Source: an uncultured Collinsella sp.
Lineage (GTDB): Bacteria; Actinomycetota; Coriobacteriia; Coriobacteriales; Coriobacteriaceae
Assembly: GCA_934667065.1 (NCBI GenBank)
Contig: CAKULD010000006.1
Location: forward strand, 62,001 to 126,000
Direction: 5' to 3'
Length of the DNA stretch: 64,000 nt
A program made the translations under genes and the position numbers. Below the pieces are notes generated by a model that ran no database searches, had not been told where the DNA came from, and saw nothing but the letters and a program-made list of their open reading frames with translations. This document shows, in pieces, positions 1 through 8,868 of this stretch. Position 1 is the first letter of the stretch. Every line of letters starts with the position of its first letter.

Positions 1-585
1 GTGGAAGTGCTTGCCATGATGGTCGAGCTTGTCGTGCGCCTCTTTCCAGCTGGAAAACGTCTCGCCGTCGATGGTAACGGTGCCGTCGGCATTGGTGTGC
101 ACGCTATGCCCGTCGTCCTCAAGCGTATCAACGTGTACGCCGCCCGGCCCCACATGGACTTCTTCGCCCTTGCGGTCGTTGGTTACGTGGATTCCATTCC
201 AGCCCACGTGAACCTCTTCGCCTTTATCGGGATCGATAACGTGGATACCGTGCGCAAGGGAAATGTCGACGAGTGGCTTGTCGCTGCGACTGGTGTTGTC
301 GGCAGAATCCTCATCCTCTTCGGCCTCATCCGACGCCTCGGCTCCAGCATCGCTGTCCTCAGAGCAGTCAGCGTCATCTGCCGCCTCCCCATACAACAGC
401 TCATCCAGCGACACGCCATACAGCGCGGCGAGTGCAATGAGGTTATCGGTATCGGGCGAGGATTCACTGCGCTCCCATTTGCTGACAGCCTGGCGACTCA
501 CGCCCAGTTGGGCGGCAAGCGCTTCCTGAGAAAGCCCGGCAGCTTTGCGGCGATTGACGAGTCGCTGCGCCATTGCAAGATCCAT
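1..585 (-). CDS. XRE-family transcriptional regulator with beta-repeat C-terminus (partial, cut by window edge)
   Basis: The reverse strand reads from an ATG at 585 to the window edge with no stop (195 codons), so the 3' end is missing. Residues 5-60 form a Cro/C1 helix-turn-helix (LSQEALAAQLGVSRQAVSKW). An acidic linker follows (about 75-100), then a run with repeated GIHV/EEVHVG segments that looks like stacked beta-hairpins. An AAAGGA ribosome site precedes the ATG. The HTH implies DNA binding; the repeat region may be a ligand or oligomer domain, but its job is not known. The long open frame on the other strand is a shadow of this gene. Confidence 0.85.
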   Translation of the reverse strand, partial: MDLAMAQRLVNRRKAAGLSQEALAAQLGVSRQAVSKWERSESSPDTDNLIALAALYGVSLDELLYGEAADDADCSEDSDAGAEASDEAEEDEDSADNTSRSDKPLVDISLAHGIHVIDPDKGEEVHVGWNGIHVTNDRKGEEVHVGPGGVHVDTLEDDGHSVHTNADGTVTIDGETFSSWKEAHDKLDHHGKHFH

Positions 586-834
586 GGTGGTTCCTTTCGT
601 GAGGTGACCGTAATCGAATGAGCCGAGTATGCCGAGAACAGCCGGTAGCGACCACCATTTCTAGTTAGAATCTGCCTCAACCCTACCGCAACTACCAGTA
701 GCAACCCCCAACGACCAGCCATTTTGTGACAAATGTCAGTGCAAGTAACAGCCAAGAGCCCCCTTCATTCCAAATCCTCCAGACCAGGCACCCGCAGCAA
801 GAAGACGACTAGCCTCGACGAGTGTGTAAACGCA

Positions 835-933
835 GGGCCCTCCGGCCTCCGCCTGACGATTTCGATTGGCGACCTTTGACGGAGTCAAGGGAGGAGCCAA
901 ATCGAAATACGTCAGGCGGAGGCCGGAGGGCCC
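835..933. repeat. Long inverted repeat between pfkA and the XRE gene
   Basis: The left arm begins GGGCCCTCCGGCCTCCGCC and the right arm is its complement. The first 24 bp pair perfectly, then about 9 more pair after a one-base bulge. The loop holds a smaller TTGAC/GTCAA dyad. It is the only structured element in the 371-base gap 586-956. It lies 3' of pfkA but has no T-run on either side, so a simple intrinsic terminator is doubtful; a palindromic extragenic repeat fits better. Confidence 0.8.
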
Positions 934-956
934 GATGGGATGGATTTTCGCCGAGG

Positions 957-2036
957 CTATTCGTCGCCGAAGCTGATGCCCAACGATTTGGCCTCTCGCA
1001 CCAGGTCGCTCTGGGGGTCGACATACTTGAGCTTGCCGGCGACCTCCTCGAGCGGCATGTGGCACATCTTGCCGTCGCGCAGGGCGATCATGTAGCCAAA
1101 CTCGCCGCGCAGGCAGCCGAGTGCCGCCTCGACACCGCACTGGGTCGCAAAGATTCGGTCCTGGGCGTCGGGCTGGCCGCCGCGCTGCGTGTGACCGGGG
1201 ATGGCGACGCGGGTCTCGCGACCGGTCTTAGCCTCGATCTCCTTGGCGATGTCGTAGACGATCGACGGGCTCGTGCGCTCGGCGAGCTTCTTCTTGTACT
1301 CCTTCTTGGGCAGCGCCGCGTCCTCCTTGGAGATGGCGCCCTCGGCAACGGCCACGATGGTAAAGCGGCTGCCGGTCTCCATGCGATGCTCGATGGTCTT
1401 GATGACGTTGTCCATGTCGTAAGGGATCTCGGGGATCAGGATGACGTCCGCACCGCCCGCAACGCCAGCGTACAGCGGAATCCAGCCAACCTTGTGACCC
1501 ATGATCTCGATGACGAACACGCGGCCGTGGCTCGAGGCGGTGGTGTGGATGTCGTCGATGCACTTGGTGGCGACGTCGATGGCGCTCGTAAAGCCAAAGG
1601 TCATCTCGGTGCCCCAGGTGTCGTTATCGATGGTCTTGGGCAGGGCGATAACGTTGAGGCCCTCCTGGCGCAGACGATTGGCGGTCTTGGTGGAGCCGTT
1701 GCCGCCCAGCATAAACAGACAGTCGAGCTGCAGCTTGTGATAGGTGTGGACCATCGCGGGCACCTTCTCGACGCCGTCGGCCTCGGGAATGTCCAGACGC
1801 TTGAACGGCGTGCGGCTCGTGCCCAGGATGGTGCCGCCGCGGGTGAGGATGCCGCTGAAATCGGCGGGTGTCATAACACGGAACCTACTGTAGATAAGGC
1901 CCTGGTAGCCGTCCTCGAAACCGTAGATCTCGATAGGCTCTGCACTATTGGTCATGAGCGTTTTGACGATGCCGCGCATGGTGGCGTTGAGCGCTTGGCA
2001 GTCGCCGCCACTGGTAAGAAGACCGATCCTAAGCAT
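957..2036 (-). CDS. pfkA: 6-phosphofructokinase, group III type
   Basis: This 359-residue protein phosphorylates fructose 6-phosphate in glycolysis. N-terminal GGDCQALN (10-17), GGNGS (111-115) and PKTIDND (133-139) are the PFK nucleotide and substrate motifs; D137 is the expected catalytic base. G114 (the position of E. coli G104) with K134 (the position of G124) is the combination found in ATP-using group III enzymes, while PPi enzymes usually carry Asp at the first site. Position 113 is Asn where E. coli PFK has the metal-linked D103. An AAGGA site precedes the ATG. It is transcribed alone, with a hairpin upstream and a long inverted repeat downstream. Confidence 0.93.
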   Translation of the reverse strand: MLRIGLLTSGGDCQALNATMRGIVKTLMTNSAEPIEIYGFEDGYQGLIYSRFRVMTPADFSGILTRGGTILGTSRTPFKRLDIPEADGVEKVPAMVHTYHKLQLDCLFMLGGNGSTKTANRLRQEGLNVIALPKTIDNDTWGTEMTFGFTSAIDVATKCIDDIHTTASSHGRVFVIEIMGHKVGWIPLYAGVAGGADVILIPEIPYDMDNVIKTIEHRMETGSRFTIVAVAEGAISKEDAALPKKEYKKKLAERTSPSIVYDIAKEIEAKTGRETRVAIPGHTQRGGQPDAQDRIFATQCGVEAALGCLRGEFGYMIALRDGKMCHMPLEEVAGKLKYVDPQSDLVREAKSLGISFGDE

Positions 2037-2073
2037 GATGAATCCTTCCGGGCAAGTTATAACATGCGCATAA

Positions 2074-2109
2074 GTTTACCCCCGCACACTACTGATACGG
2101 GGGTAAAAC
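2074..2109. terminator. Candidate hairpin between the Ntn hydrolase and pfkA
   Basis: TTTACCCCCG and CGGGGGTAAA pair perfectly around a 13-base loop. It lies 68 bases beyond the stop of the reverse-strand hydrolase gene and 38 bases upstream of pfkA. There is no proper T-run, so it could end transcription weakly or act in the pfkA leader. Confidence 0.5.
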
Positions 2110-2176
2110 GTGTTAGCTCAAATGTATAGAAATGTAAGCAACGTCAGGCGAACGTAAGGCCGACGGACGTGCCTCC

Positions 2177-3262
2177 TTACAGCGCGAAGGCGTCGACGTC
2201 TCCCCAGTGACGGCGCAGCGTAATGGCCGCGGCGGGCTCGGTGTTGTCGAAGACGACCGACCACTGCGTGTTGCTTGTAATGTCTTCCGGATTGGGCTCT
2301 TGCGCCGCGGCGCGTAGAGCATTCCAGGCAACTGCTTCGTCCTGAGCGCCGGTATGGGCGTCGAGGACATCGGCGATGGCGAGCGCGCGCTCCTTGCCGT
2401 GACCCAGCTCACCATTCTTTTGATTGGGAAGCACCTCGTCGCCGTGGCAGGCGTAGAAGTTTGTGACTTGCCGCACGGGCGTTGCCTTGAAAGCGCGGTC
2501 CGGATCGCGCGGATCCCACTCCACCACGCGTGCGTCACCGGCGGCATCGTTGATAAAGAAGTGGTAATCGCGCCCGGCCATGGCGTGCATGTCGTAGGCG
2601 GAAAGCAGATCGACGGCCTCCTGCGTGGTGGCCGCGCGGTCGAGCACCAGGCGGATGGCGAGCGAGGTATTGATGACGGGGCGTTGCGTGTCCTGGTCAC
2701 AGGGCTTGGAATCCAGGGTGAGCACGGCAATGGACACGCCGCATTCGTTGACGCCGTCGAGCTGGGCGAAGGGACCCATAAGCGCGGCAGCGCGGCCGGC
2801 AATGGAGTCAAGCGGGGCGTTGTTGCCCAGGTTGTTGAGAGCGGCAAACCCAATGGAGGCATAGCCATCGCGCGGGTGGTTGCGCACCAGCAGCGCCGAG
2901 GTGTCGTCCTTAAAGTCGTAATTGCGACCGGTGCGCACGCGTCCTTCGACATCGACGGCGGCAAAGGCGCTGCAAGCAAACTGGGGCGCCTGAACATGCG
3001 CCGGCACACCAGGCAGTACCTGAGCCACCACGGCATCGATGTAGGCCTGGTCGTCGCGCACATCGGCGGCGATGATGCGGTCGAGGTCGTAATCGTAAGC
3101 GATGTCGATCGCGTACAGGTCGTATCCATCCGCATAGTCGGTCAAGCGTTTGAGCGACGCGGCGGACTTGATTTGCTTGTGGTAAACGATACCGGTGGCA
3201 GCGGCAAGGCCGACGGCGACTCCTGCGACACCGCAGGCGATGGCAATGTTACGTGGCTTCAT
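2177..3262 (-). CDS. Ntn-type C45/choloylglycine-hydrolase-like acylase, membrane anchored
   Basis: 361 residues. Residues 7-27 are a hydrophobic signal/anchor segment. The core pattern FACSAF...TGRNYDF (C97, R113, D116) and GVNECG match the N-terminal nucleophile hydrolases of the acyl-CoA:6-APA acyltransferase (C45) and bile-salt/penicillin-V acylase (C59) groups, where the Cys becomes the new N-terminus after self-cleavage. It therefore probably cleaves linear amide bonds at the outer membrane face; the substrate cannot be told. The ATG is preceded by GAGGAG. About 96 residues precede the Cys, a propeptide that autoprocessing would remove. Bile salt hydrolysis is possible but not shown. 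Confidence 0.75.
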   Translation of the reverse strand: MKPRNIAIACGVAGVAVGLAAATGIVYHKQIKSAASLKRLTDYADGYDLYAIDIAYDYDLDRIIAADVRDDQAYIDAVVAQVLPGVPAHVQAPQFACSAFAAVDVEGRVRTGRNYDFKDDTSALLVRNHPRDGYASIGFAALNNLGNNAPLDSIAGRAAALMGPFAQLDGVNECGVSIAVLTLDSKPCDQDTQRPVINTSLAIRLVLDRAATTQEAVDLLSAYDMHAMAGRDYHFFINDAAGDARVVEWDPRDPDRAFKATPVRQVTNFYACHGDEVLPNQKNGELGHGKERALAIADVLDAHTGAQDEAVAWNALRAAAQEPNPEDITSNTQWSVVFDNTEPAAAITLRRHWGDVDAFAL

Positions 3263-3423
3263 GACGGCTCCTCTCGTCCTGTTAACGTAATTGTCGCAAA
3301 AGGTGCACGGGCATGATGGCTCAACTTGGTGAGCGGCGCGGGATTAAACATGGATTGAAAGGCGCGGCACTGGCGCGGCGGGGTATGCTGGAGGGGACCA
3401 GCAGCCCAGCGAAAGGGGAGAGC

Positions 3424-4809
3424 ATGACGGATCAGGAAGCGCCCGAGCGCGTGCACGTGACAGCCGACGATATCGAGGCCGCCAACGACCTTATCGACTT
3501 TATCGAGGCATGCCCCAGCATGTTCCATACAGCGGCGACCATTATGGCCGAACTCGATGAGGCGGGCTTTACCTACCTGCCCGAGAACGCGGCGTGGGAT
3601 ATCGAGCCGGGCGGTCGCTACTACACTCAGCGCAATACATCGAGTGTAATCGCCTTTAAGGTGGGCGAGGATCTGGCCGCAACGTGGGGCGAGGACGGCG
3701 TTGCCGGCGACTATCATTTCCAGCTCACGGCATCGCATAGCGATTCGCCGACGTTTAAGGTCAAGGCCGTGCCCGAGCTCGACGGTGCAGGCGAGACGCT
3801 GCGCCTGAACACCGAGGCCTACGGCGGCATGATTGACTACACCTGGTTCGACCGCCCGCTAGCGCTGGCCGGTCGCGTGCTGGTGCGCGAAGGCGACCGT
3901 ATTGAGAGCCGCCTGCTTGCCACCGAGCGCGAAGTTGCTATCATTCCGAGCCTTGCCATCCACATGAACCGCGGCGTCAACGAGGGCTTTGCGCCCAACC
4001 GCGCCGTCGACCTGTGCCCGCTCATCAGCGCCGGCGAGCTGAAGCAGGGCGACTTTGATGCCCTGATCGCCGATGAGCTCGATGTGGAACCCGAGCAGAT
4101 CTTGGGCCGTGACCTGTTCCTGGTCAATCGTCAGGATGCACGCATTTGGGGCTGGGCCGACGAGTTTATCTCGACGCCCAAGCTCGACGACCTGGCCTGC
4201 GCCTACACCTCGCTGCAGGCGTTTTTGGGTGCCGAGAACGCGCGCGATGTCTCGGTTTTCTGCTGCTTCGATAACGAGGAGGTTGGCTCCGAGACCAAGC
4301 AGGGCGCCATGTCGACGTTCTTGGCCGACGCGCTGCACCGCATTAACGGGTCGCTCGGCTTCGATGACGAGTCGTACCATCGCGCACTTGCTGCTTCGAT
4401 GCTCGTGAGCTGCGACAACGCGCATGCCGTGCATCCTAACCACGCCGAGAAGTGTGATGCTCGCAACCAGGTGGTGCTCAACGGCGGTATCGTCATCAAG
4501 GAAGCCGCCAACCAGCACTACTGCACCGATGCTTTTAGCCGCGCGGTGTTCCAGGCTATTTGCGACGACGCCGACGTGCCCACGCAGGCCTTTGCCAACA
4601 AGAGCGACATGGCCGGCGGCTCCACGCTCGGCAACCTCTCCAATATGCAGGCGAGCATGCATGCCGTGGACGTGGGCCTGCCGCAGCTGGCCATGCACTC
4701 AAGCTACGAGACCGGCGGTGTACGCGACGTCATGTACGCCATCCGCGCCCTCACCGCCTTCTACGAGCGCAACCTAACCATCAACGGCGCCGAAAGCGTG
4801 GAGCTCTAG
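3424..4809 (+). CDS. M18-family aminopeptidase
   Basis: 461 residues from the ATG that follows GAAAGGGGAG; a longer open frame upstream lacks such a site. It matches the M18 dinuclear zinc aminopeptidases (aspartyl aminopeptidase/ApeB type): ASHSDSP near 105 (metal His), LDDLACAY (bridging Asp), FDNEEVGS (catalytic and metal Glu), HPNHAEKCD and a C-terminal LAMHSSYE His. It removes N-terminal residues from peptides in the cytoplasm. The RpiR regulator starts two bases after its stop, so the two are probably co-transcribed. Confidence 0.92.
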   Translation: MTDQEAPERVHVTADDIEAANDLIDFIEACPSMFHTAATIMAELDEAGFTYLPENAAWDIEPGGRYYTQRNTSSVIAFKVGEDLAATWGEDGVAGDYHFQLTASHSDSPTFKVKAVPELDGAGETLRLNTEAYGGMIDYTWFDRPLALAGRVLVREGDRIESRLLATEREVAIIPSLAIHMNRGVNEGFAPNRAVDLCPLISAGELKQGDFDALIADELDVEPEQILGRDLFLVNRQDARIWGWADEFISTPKLDDLACAYTSLQAFLGAENARDVSVFCCFDNEEVGSETKQGAMSTFLADALHRINGSLGFDDESYHRALAASMLVSCDNAHAVHPNHAEKCDARNQVVLNGGIVIKEAANQHYCTDAFSRAVFQAICDDADVPTQAFANKSDMAGGSTLGNLSNMQASMHAVDVGLPQLAMHSSYETGGVRDVMYAIRALTAFYERNLTINGAESVEL

Positions 4810-4811
4810 CC

Positions 4812-5663
4812 ATGGGCGCCGAGGTCGACGAATCGGTTCGTGCGCCGGAGGACAGCCGCCCGTCCATCAGGCATTTCAGTCTTATGAATTCACTGCTCGC
4901 GGTGGTTAATCGAAGCCCTCACGACTCTATGGACAGTACACTCGCCCGCTATTTTCTGGAGCGGTTCGACCGACTCGCCGACCTTAACGTCTATGATGTA
5001 GCCGAGGAGTGCTATACATCGCGTTCGGGGATTCGGCGTTTCTGCCAATCGATTGGCTTGGATAACTTCTCGGACCTTAAATCTTATGCGTGGGAATGGT
5101 CGCGTCACCGCCGACTGTTCTCGCGCTATACCGATCATGAGAACTACCGGGACTATCTCGTTGCGGCGCTTGCCGAGATGGACCGTACAATCAACGAAGC
5201 CGTTCCCGAGGAGACGCTCGATCGTCTGGCGCGGCTGCTGTATCGGTCCAGGCGCATCGTGATCCTCACCTCTGACTTTTCGAGTGGCGCCGTGAGGCAG
5301 TTCCAACAGTCGATGCTCTACCTGCACAGGGTAATCGACATCGTCACCGATTCGACGGGAGATATCACTCAACTCGAAGCGTTGACCGGTGACGACGCCC
5401 TTGTCGTTATCTCGGAGCATGGAAATTACGCACGGGCTGTTCGTGCAACCCTCGTGGATTCACCGGTCGTGAGCGTGCTCGTCACCGTTGATGCCGATGG
5501 TGAGACCATGGCGAACTTTGCACATGCCGTTCGCCTCTCTCCGGCGTCGGCGACGGAGGGACGCACCGTGTTCGCGCAGTACGGGATTACCTATCTCCTT
5601 GATCTTCTCTACAACCGATACTTTGTTCTCTATGGCGGTTCCGAGCTCGCTCGGTTCGCCTAG
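4812..5663 (+). CDS. RpiR/MurR-family transcriptional regulator
   Basis: 283 residues. The N-terminal half has the HTH_6 fold (YDVAEECYTSRSGIRRFCQSIG, about 57-78) and the C-terminal half is an SIS-like domain (about 130-260) that in this family binds sugar phosphates. The gene sits directly upstream of a PTS permease and a 6-phospho-beta-glucosidase, so control of that unit by a phosphosugar is likely. The start is tight to the aminopeptidase stop, with GGAG eight bases upstream; a later in-frame ATG at 4884 has no ribosome site. Confidence 0.85.
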   Translation: MGAEVDESVRAPEDSRPSIRHFSLMNSLLAVVNRSPHDSMDSTLARYFLERFDRLADLNVYDVAEECYTSRSGIRRFCQSIGLDNFSDLKSYAWEWSRHRRLFSRYTDHENYRDYLVAALAEMDRTINEAVPEETLDRLARLLYRSRRIVILTSDFSSGAVRQFQQSMLYLHRVIDIVTDSTGDITQLEALTGDDALVVISEHGNYARAVRATLVDSPVVSVLVTVDADGETMANFAHAVRLSPASATEGRTVFAQYGITYLLDLLYNRYFVLYGGSELARFA

Positions 5664-5767
5664 GGTCCAAATCCCGAACCCCGCGCCGAGAGGGGGCCGT
5701 TATATGATGCAGCCATCAGCAAGCGCGCGCTGAGATGCACTACATCAACGGCGAAGGGATAGGCCCC

Positions 5768-7171
5768 ATGGCAGCCAAGAAAGACTATGCGGCGATGTGT
5801 TCGGCCATCGTGTCCGCATGCGGCGGCGAGCAAAATATCGCTAACGTCGCGCACTGTATGACCCGCTTGCGACTTCAGCTCAAAAATGCCGGCGTGTTTG
5901 ACGAGAATGCGGCAAAGGCGGTTTCCGGCGTGATCGGGCTTGTCGTCCAGAACGGTGAATATCAGTTTGTGATCGGACAGGACGTACCGAGTCTTTACGA
6001 GGAGTTTCTCAAGATCGAGGGCATTGCGGCGGGCGGCTCGGTTGACGATCCGCAGGCGGCAATGGTCGACCACAAGGATCACGGAAGCGTCGTCAACGCT
6101 ATCCTCTCATTCCTTGGCGGAACGTTTTCCCCGGTCATTCCGGTTATCGTCGCCGGCGGTCTGACGGGTGCCGTGCTCACGCTCCTCGTCAACTTCTGCG
6201 GCGTTTCGAGCGATTCGGGCACGTATCAGTTCTTTTCCTGCATCAATCAGGCGACGTTCTATTTCCTGCCGGTTTTCATCGGCTTTTCCGCCGCCCAGCG
6301 CCTCAAGTCCAACGGCTATCTCGGTGCGTTCCTGGGCGCGGTGCTGCTCTTCTACACCATCGGTCAGGGCAACGATACCGCCTATGATTTCTTTGGCCTT
6401 GCCGTTCCCGCGGTGAGCTACAACTCCACGGTCTTCCCCGTCATCCTGGGCGTGCTGCTCATGAGTGTGGCTTATCGCTGGTTCCAGAGGGTTCTGCCCG
6501 AGGTTCTGCGCACGGTTTTTGTTCCGCTGCTCACCATGCTGGTGACCGTGCCTGTTACGTTGCTCGTTCTGGGTCCCATTGGCTATACCGTGGGTACTGT
6601 ACTTGCCGACGTGCTCATCAACGTCTATCGCGCTTGCCCCGCTGCTGCTGTCGCGTTCGTGGGTTGCTTCACCCCGTTCCTCGTCTTCTTTGGTATGAAT
6701 AATGCGCTCTACCCGCTGCAGTTCATCCTCATGGCCGAGGTCGGTTCCGACCCGCTCATCTGTGCCGGCATGACCGCCGCCAACCTTGCCGTCGCCGGTG
6801 CGTGCCTTGCCGCCGCAGCCGTCGAGACCAAGGTGGAGGAGCGTTCCGTCGCGGTGGGCGCTGGCGTCACGGCTATGTGCTCCATCACCGAACCGGGTGT
6901 GTACGGTGTGCTGTTCACCAAGCGTTTCCCGCTCGTAGGTGCCATGATCGGTGGCTGCATTGGCGGCATTATCGCCGGACTCACTGGTATGACGCAATAC
7001 GTCATCACGGCGTGCAGCTTCATTGCCTTCCCGGCGTATATCGGTGCGGACGGTTCGCTCACGAACCTTGCGCTTGCACTCACGGTCATGGCCGTGTCTC
7101 TCGCCTGCGCCTTTGTGTCGACGTTTGTGCTCGGTAAGCGCGCCGCCGTCAAGGAGCAGGCCGCGGAATAA
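5768..7171 (+). CDS. PTS beta-glucoside-type transporter, EIIBC
   Basis: 467 residues from the ATG after GAAGGG. Residues 5-90 are an EIIB domain of the glucose superfamily, with the phosphorylated cysteine C30 in NVAHCMTRLRL. The rest is the EIIC membrane domain with about ten hydrophobic segments, including the GMNNALYPLQF and ITEPGVYG stretches. No EIIA domain is fused, so EIIA must come from elsewhere. It imports and phosphorylates a sugar at the membrane. The GH1 enzyme next door points to a beta-glucoside such as cellobiose, arbutin or salicin. Confidence 0.9.
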   Translation: MAAKKDYAAMCSAIVSACGGEQNIANVAHCMTRLRLQLKNAGVFDENAAKAVSGVIGLVVQNGEYQFVIGQDVPSLYEEFLKIEGIAAGGSVDDPQAAMVDHKDHGSVVNAILSFLGGTFSPVIPVIVAGGLTGAVLTLLVNFCGVSSDSGTYQFFSCINQATFYFLPVFIGFSAAQRLKSNGYLGAFLGAVLLFYTIGQGNDTAYDFFGLAVPAVSYNSTVFPVILGVLLMSVAYRWFQRVLPEVLRTVFVPLLTMLVTVPVTLLVLGPIGYTVGTVLADVLINVYRACPAAAVAFVGCFTPFLVFFGMNNALYPLQFILMAEVGSDPLICAGMTAANLAVAGACLAAAAVETKVEERSVAVGAGVTAMCSITEPGVYGVLFTKRFPLVGAMIGGCIGGIIAGLTGMTQYVITACSFIAFPAYIGADGSLTNLALALTVMAVSLACAFVSTFVLGKRAAVKEQAAE

Positions 7172-7202
7172 CGGGGCTAACTTCTGTCAAATCGTCTGAG
7201 CC

Positions 7203-7223
7203 GGGCGCCTTTTCTTGGCGTCC
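7203..7223 (+). other. Small intercistronic hairpin between PTS gene and GH1 gene
   Basis: GGGCGCC and GGCGTCC pair (one G-U) around the loop TTTTCTT, in the 86-base gap. It has no T-run after it. It may tune relative expression or mRNA stability. No antiterminator (RAT-like) site is visible, which fits control by RpiR rather than by a BglG-type protein. Confidence 0.4.
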
Positions 7224-7257
7224 GCCGCTCGGGCTCCGTCGATTATTGGAGACAACC

Positions 7258-8712
7258 ATGGCATACACTACCACGGCTTTCCCGGAGGGGTTCCTTTGGG
7301 GCGCCGCTACGAGCGCCTACCAGGTCGAGGGCGCTGCGTATGAGGATGGCAAGAAGCCGTCTCAGCAGGACATCATCAACCAGCACAGCTACGAGGAACG
7401 TGGGTTTGCTACCGCCGATATTGCGAGCGACCACTATCATCACTTCCGTGAGGATGTGGCGCTCATGGCCGAGATGGGGCTCAAGGCGTACCGCTTCTCG
7501 ATTGCTTGGTCGCGCGTAATCCCCGACGGAACGGGTGCAGTCAACCCGGCGGGTATCAAGTTCTATCATGACCTGATCGACGAGCTTTTGGCGCACGGTA
7601 TTGAGCCGATCGTGACACTCTACCACTATGATCTGCCTTGGGCGCTTGTGGAACGTTACGGCGGTTGGATTTCGCGTCAGGTGGTCGACGACTTTGAGAC
7701 CTACGCCCGTTTTGTGATCAACGAATTCAAGGGCCAGGTCAAGTATTGGACGACCATTAACGAGCAATCGATCATCGTTCAGTACTGGACGCAGAAGTGC
7801 TATATCCCCGAGGAACTGAGGGGCGACAATCAGCTGCGCTATCAGATCAACCATCACATGAACCTAGCGCATGCCGTGGCGTGCAATCTGGTTCATGAGC
7901 TCGTGCCCGATGGCATGGTGGGATCTGTAATCGGCTATTCGCCCATTTACCCTCTGACCTCCCACGCCGAGGACGTGATGGCCGCGCAGAACGCGCACGA
8001 CCTGCGCAACGGCTATTACCTGGATATCTACTTTAAGGGCCGCTATACAGATTCTGCCATGGCCTATCTTGAACGTCATGGCCTGGCGCCCAAGATTGAT
8101 CCGGGCGATATGGAACTCATTGCGAGTGGCACGTCTGACATGCTCGGCATCAACTACTATGCGAGCGAATGTGCACGATGGTGCCCCGATGACGGTTCCA
8201 AGCAGATGCGCTGGAATGGTGTGAACCTCACCGGTAAGAAAGGTGACATTAACGGGTTCGAAACCCATCCCGGGTTCTACGAGATGTGTAAAAATCCCAA
8301 CCTCGATACGAATGATTGGGATTGGGCGATCGATCCGATCGGTCTTGAGTATCTGTTGCGCGATATCTACATGCGTTACAACAAACCGCTCATGGTATGC
8401 GAGAACGGACTGGGGGCGTTCGACGAGCTCACGGCGGATGGCCGCGTTCATGACCCGTACCGTATCGACTACCTGGAGAAGCATATCGCGGCCATGAAGC
8501 GTGCCATGGATTACGGCGTAGAGATGCTTGCTTATTGCCCGTGGTCGGCGCTCGACCTGCTGTCGACGAGCAACGGCGTCAAGAAGCGTTATGGCTTTAT
8601 TTATGTCGATCGCACCGATGACGACCCGCGCGAGTGCAAACGTTACCGCAAGGATTCTTTTGCCTGGTACAAGGATGTTATCGAGCGCAACGGTGCAGGC
8701 CTTTCTCTGTAG
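7258..8712 (+). CDS. 6-phospho-beta-glucosidase, GH1
   Basis: 484 residues. The start opens with the GH1 signature (FPEGFLWGAATSAYQVEGA). The acid/base is E169 in TINEQ and the nucleophile is E382 in CENGLGAFD. Near the C-terminus STSNGVKKRYGF carries the S-K-Y pattern that binds the 6-phosphate in LacG/BglA enzymes, so the substrate is a phosphorylated beta-glucoside delivered by the upstream PTS. It works in the cytoplasm and releases glucose 6-phosphate plus aglycone. GGAG lies upstream of the ATG. NEQ in place of the common NEP is tolerated in phospho-specific members. Confidence 0.93.
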   Translation: MAYTTTAFPEGFLWGAATSAYQVEGAAYEDGKKPSQQDIINQHSYEERGFATADIASDHYHHFREDVALMAEMGLKAYRFSIAWSRVIPDGTGAVNPAGIKFYHDLIDELLAHGIEPIVTLYHYDLPWALVERYGGWISRQVVDDFETYARFVINEFKGQVKYWTTINEQSIIVQYWTQKCYIPEELRGDNQLRYQINHHMNLAHAVACNLVHELVPDGMVGSVIGYSPIYPLTSHAEDVMAAQNAHDLRNGYYLDIYFKGRYTDSAMAYLERHGLAPKIDPGDMELIASGTSDMLGINYYASECARWCPDDGSKQMRWNGVNLTGKKGDINGFETHPGFYEMCKNPNLDTNDWDWAIDPIGLEYLLRDIYMRYNKPLMVCENGLGAFDELTADGRVHDPYRIDYLEKHIAAMKRAMDYGVEMLAYCPWSALDLLSTSNGVKKRYGFIYVDRTDDDPRECKRYRKDSFAWYKDVIERNGAGLSL

Positions 8713-8743
8713 ATCTGTTTAAGGGCGGCACACGCTCGCATGT

Positions 8744-8775
8744 AAAGGGCGCCTCTCGGGGCGCCCTTTTTGTTT
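8744..8775 (+). terminator. Intrinsic terminator of the PTS/GH1 unit
   Basis: AAAGGGCGCC and GGCGCCCTTT pair perfectly with a six-base loop, followed by TTTTTGTTTG. It lies 32 bases after the GH1 stop. Confidence 0.92.
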
Positions 8776-8797
8776 GTACAGGGTATGACATATTTCA

Positions 8798-8842
8798 ATA
8801 GCTGCTATACATGCTTTACGTATTGACCATAGTATTTTATGA
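8798..8842 (+). promoter_or_regulatory. Candidate operator/promoter of the toxin-antitoxin pair
   Basis: A perfect 11-bp dyad ATAGCTGCTAT lies at 8798-8808, in a locally AT-rich gap. TATGAT at 8837-8842 is a plausible -10, with CTTTAC (8815-8820) a weak -35 at 16 bp. RelB-type antitoxins commonly bind such dyads to repress their own operon; the link here is inferred from position. Confidence 0.4.
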
Positions 8843-8868
8843 TTGGTTTAGGATGATAAGGAGGAACC

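Noticed and set aside
957..2036. PPi-dependent phosphofructokinase
   Set aside because: Lys134 alone suggests PPi, but G114 favours ATP in group III; left as a test rather than a call.
822..2129. 435-residue forward open frame over pfkA
   Set aside because: Antisense to pfkA and runs through the inverted repeat; no family features.
2177..3262. Bile salt hydrolase
   Set aside because: The Cys lies at residue 97 behind an anchor and propeptide, not at position 2 as in classical bile salt hydrolases, so only a general acylase call is made.
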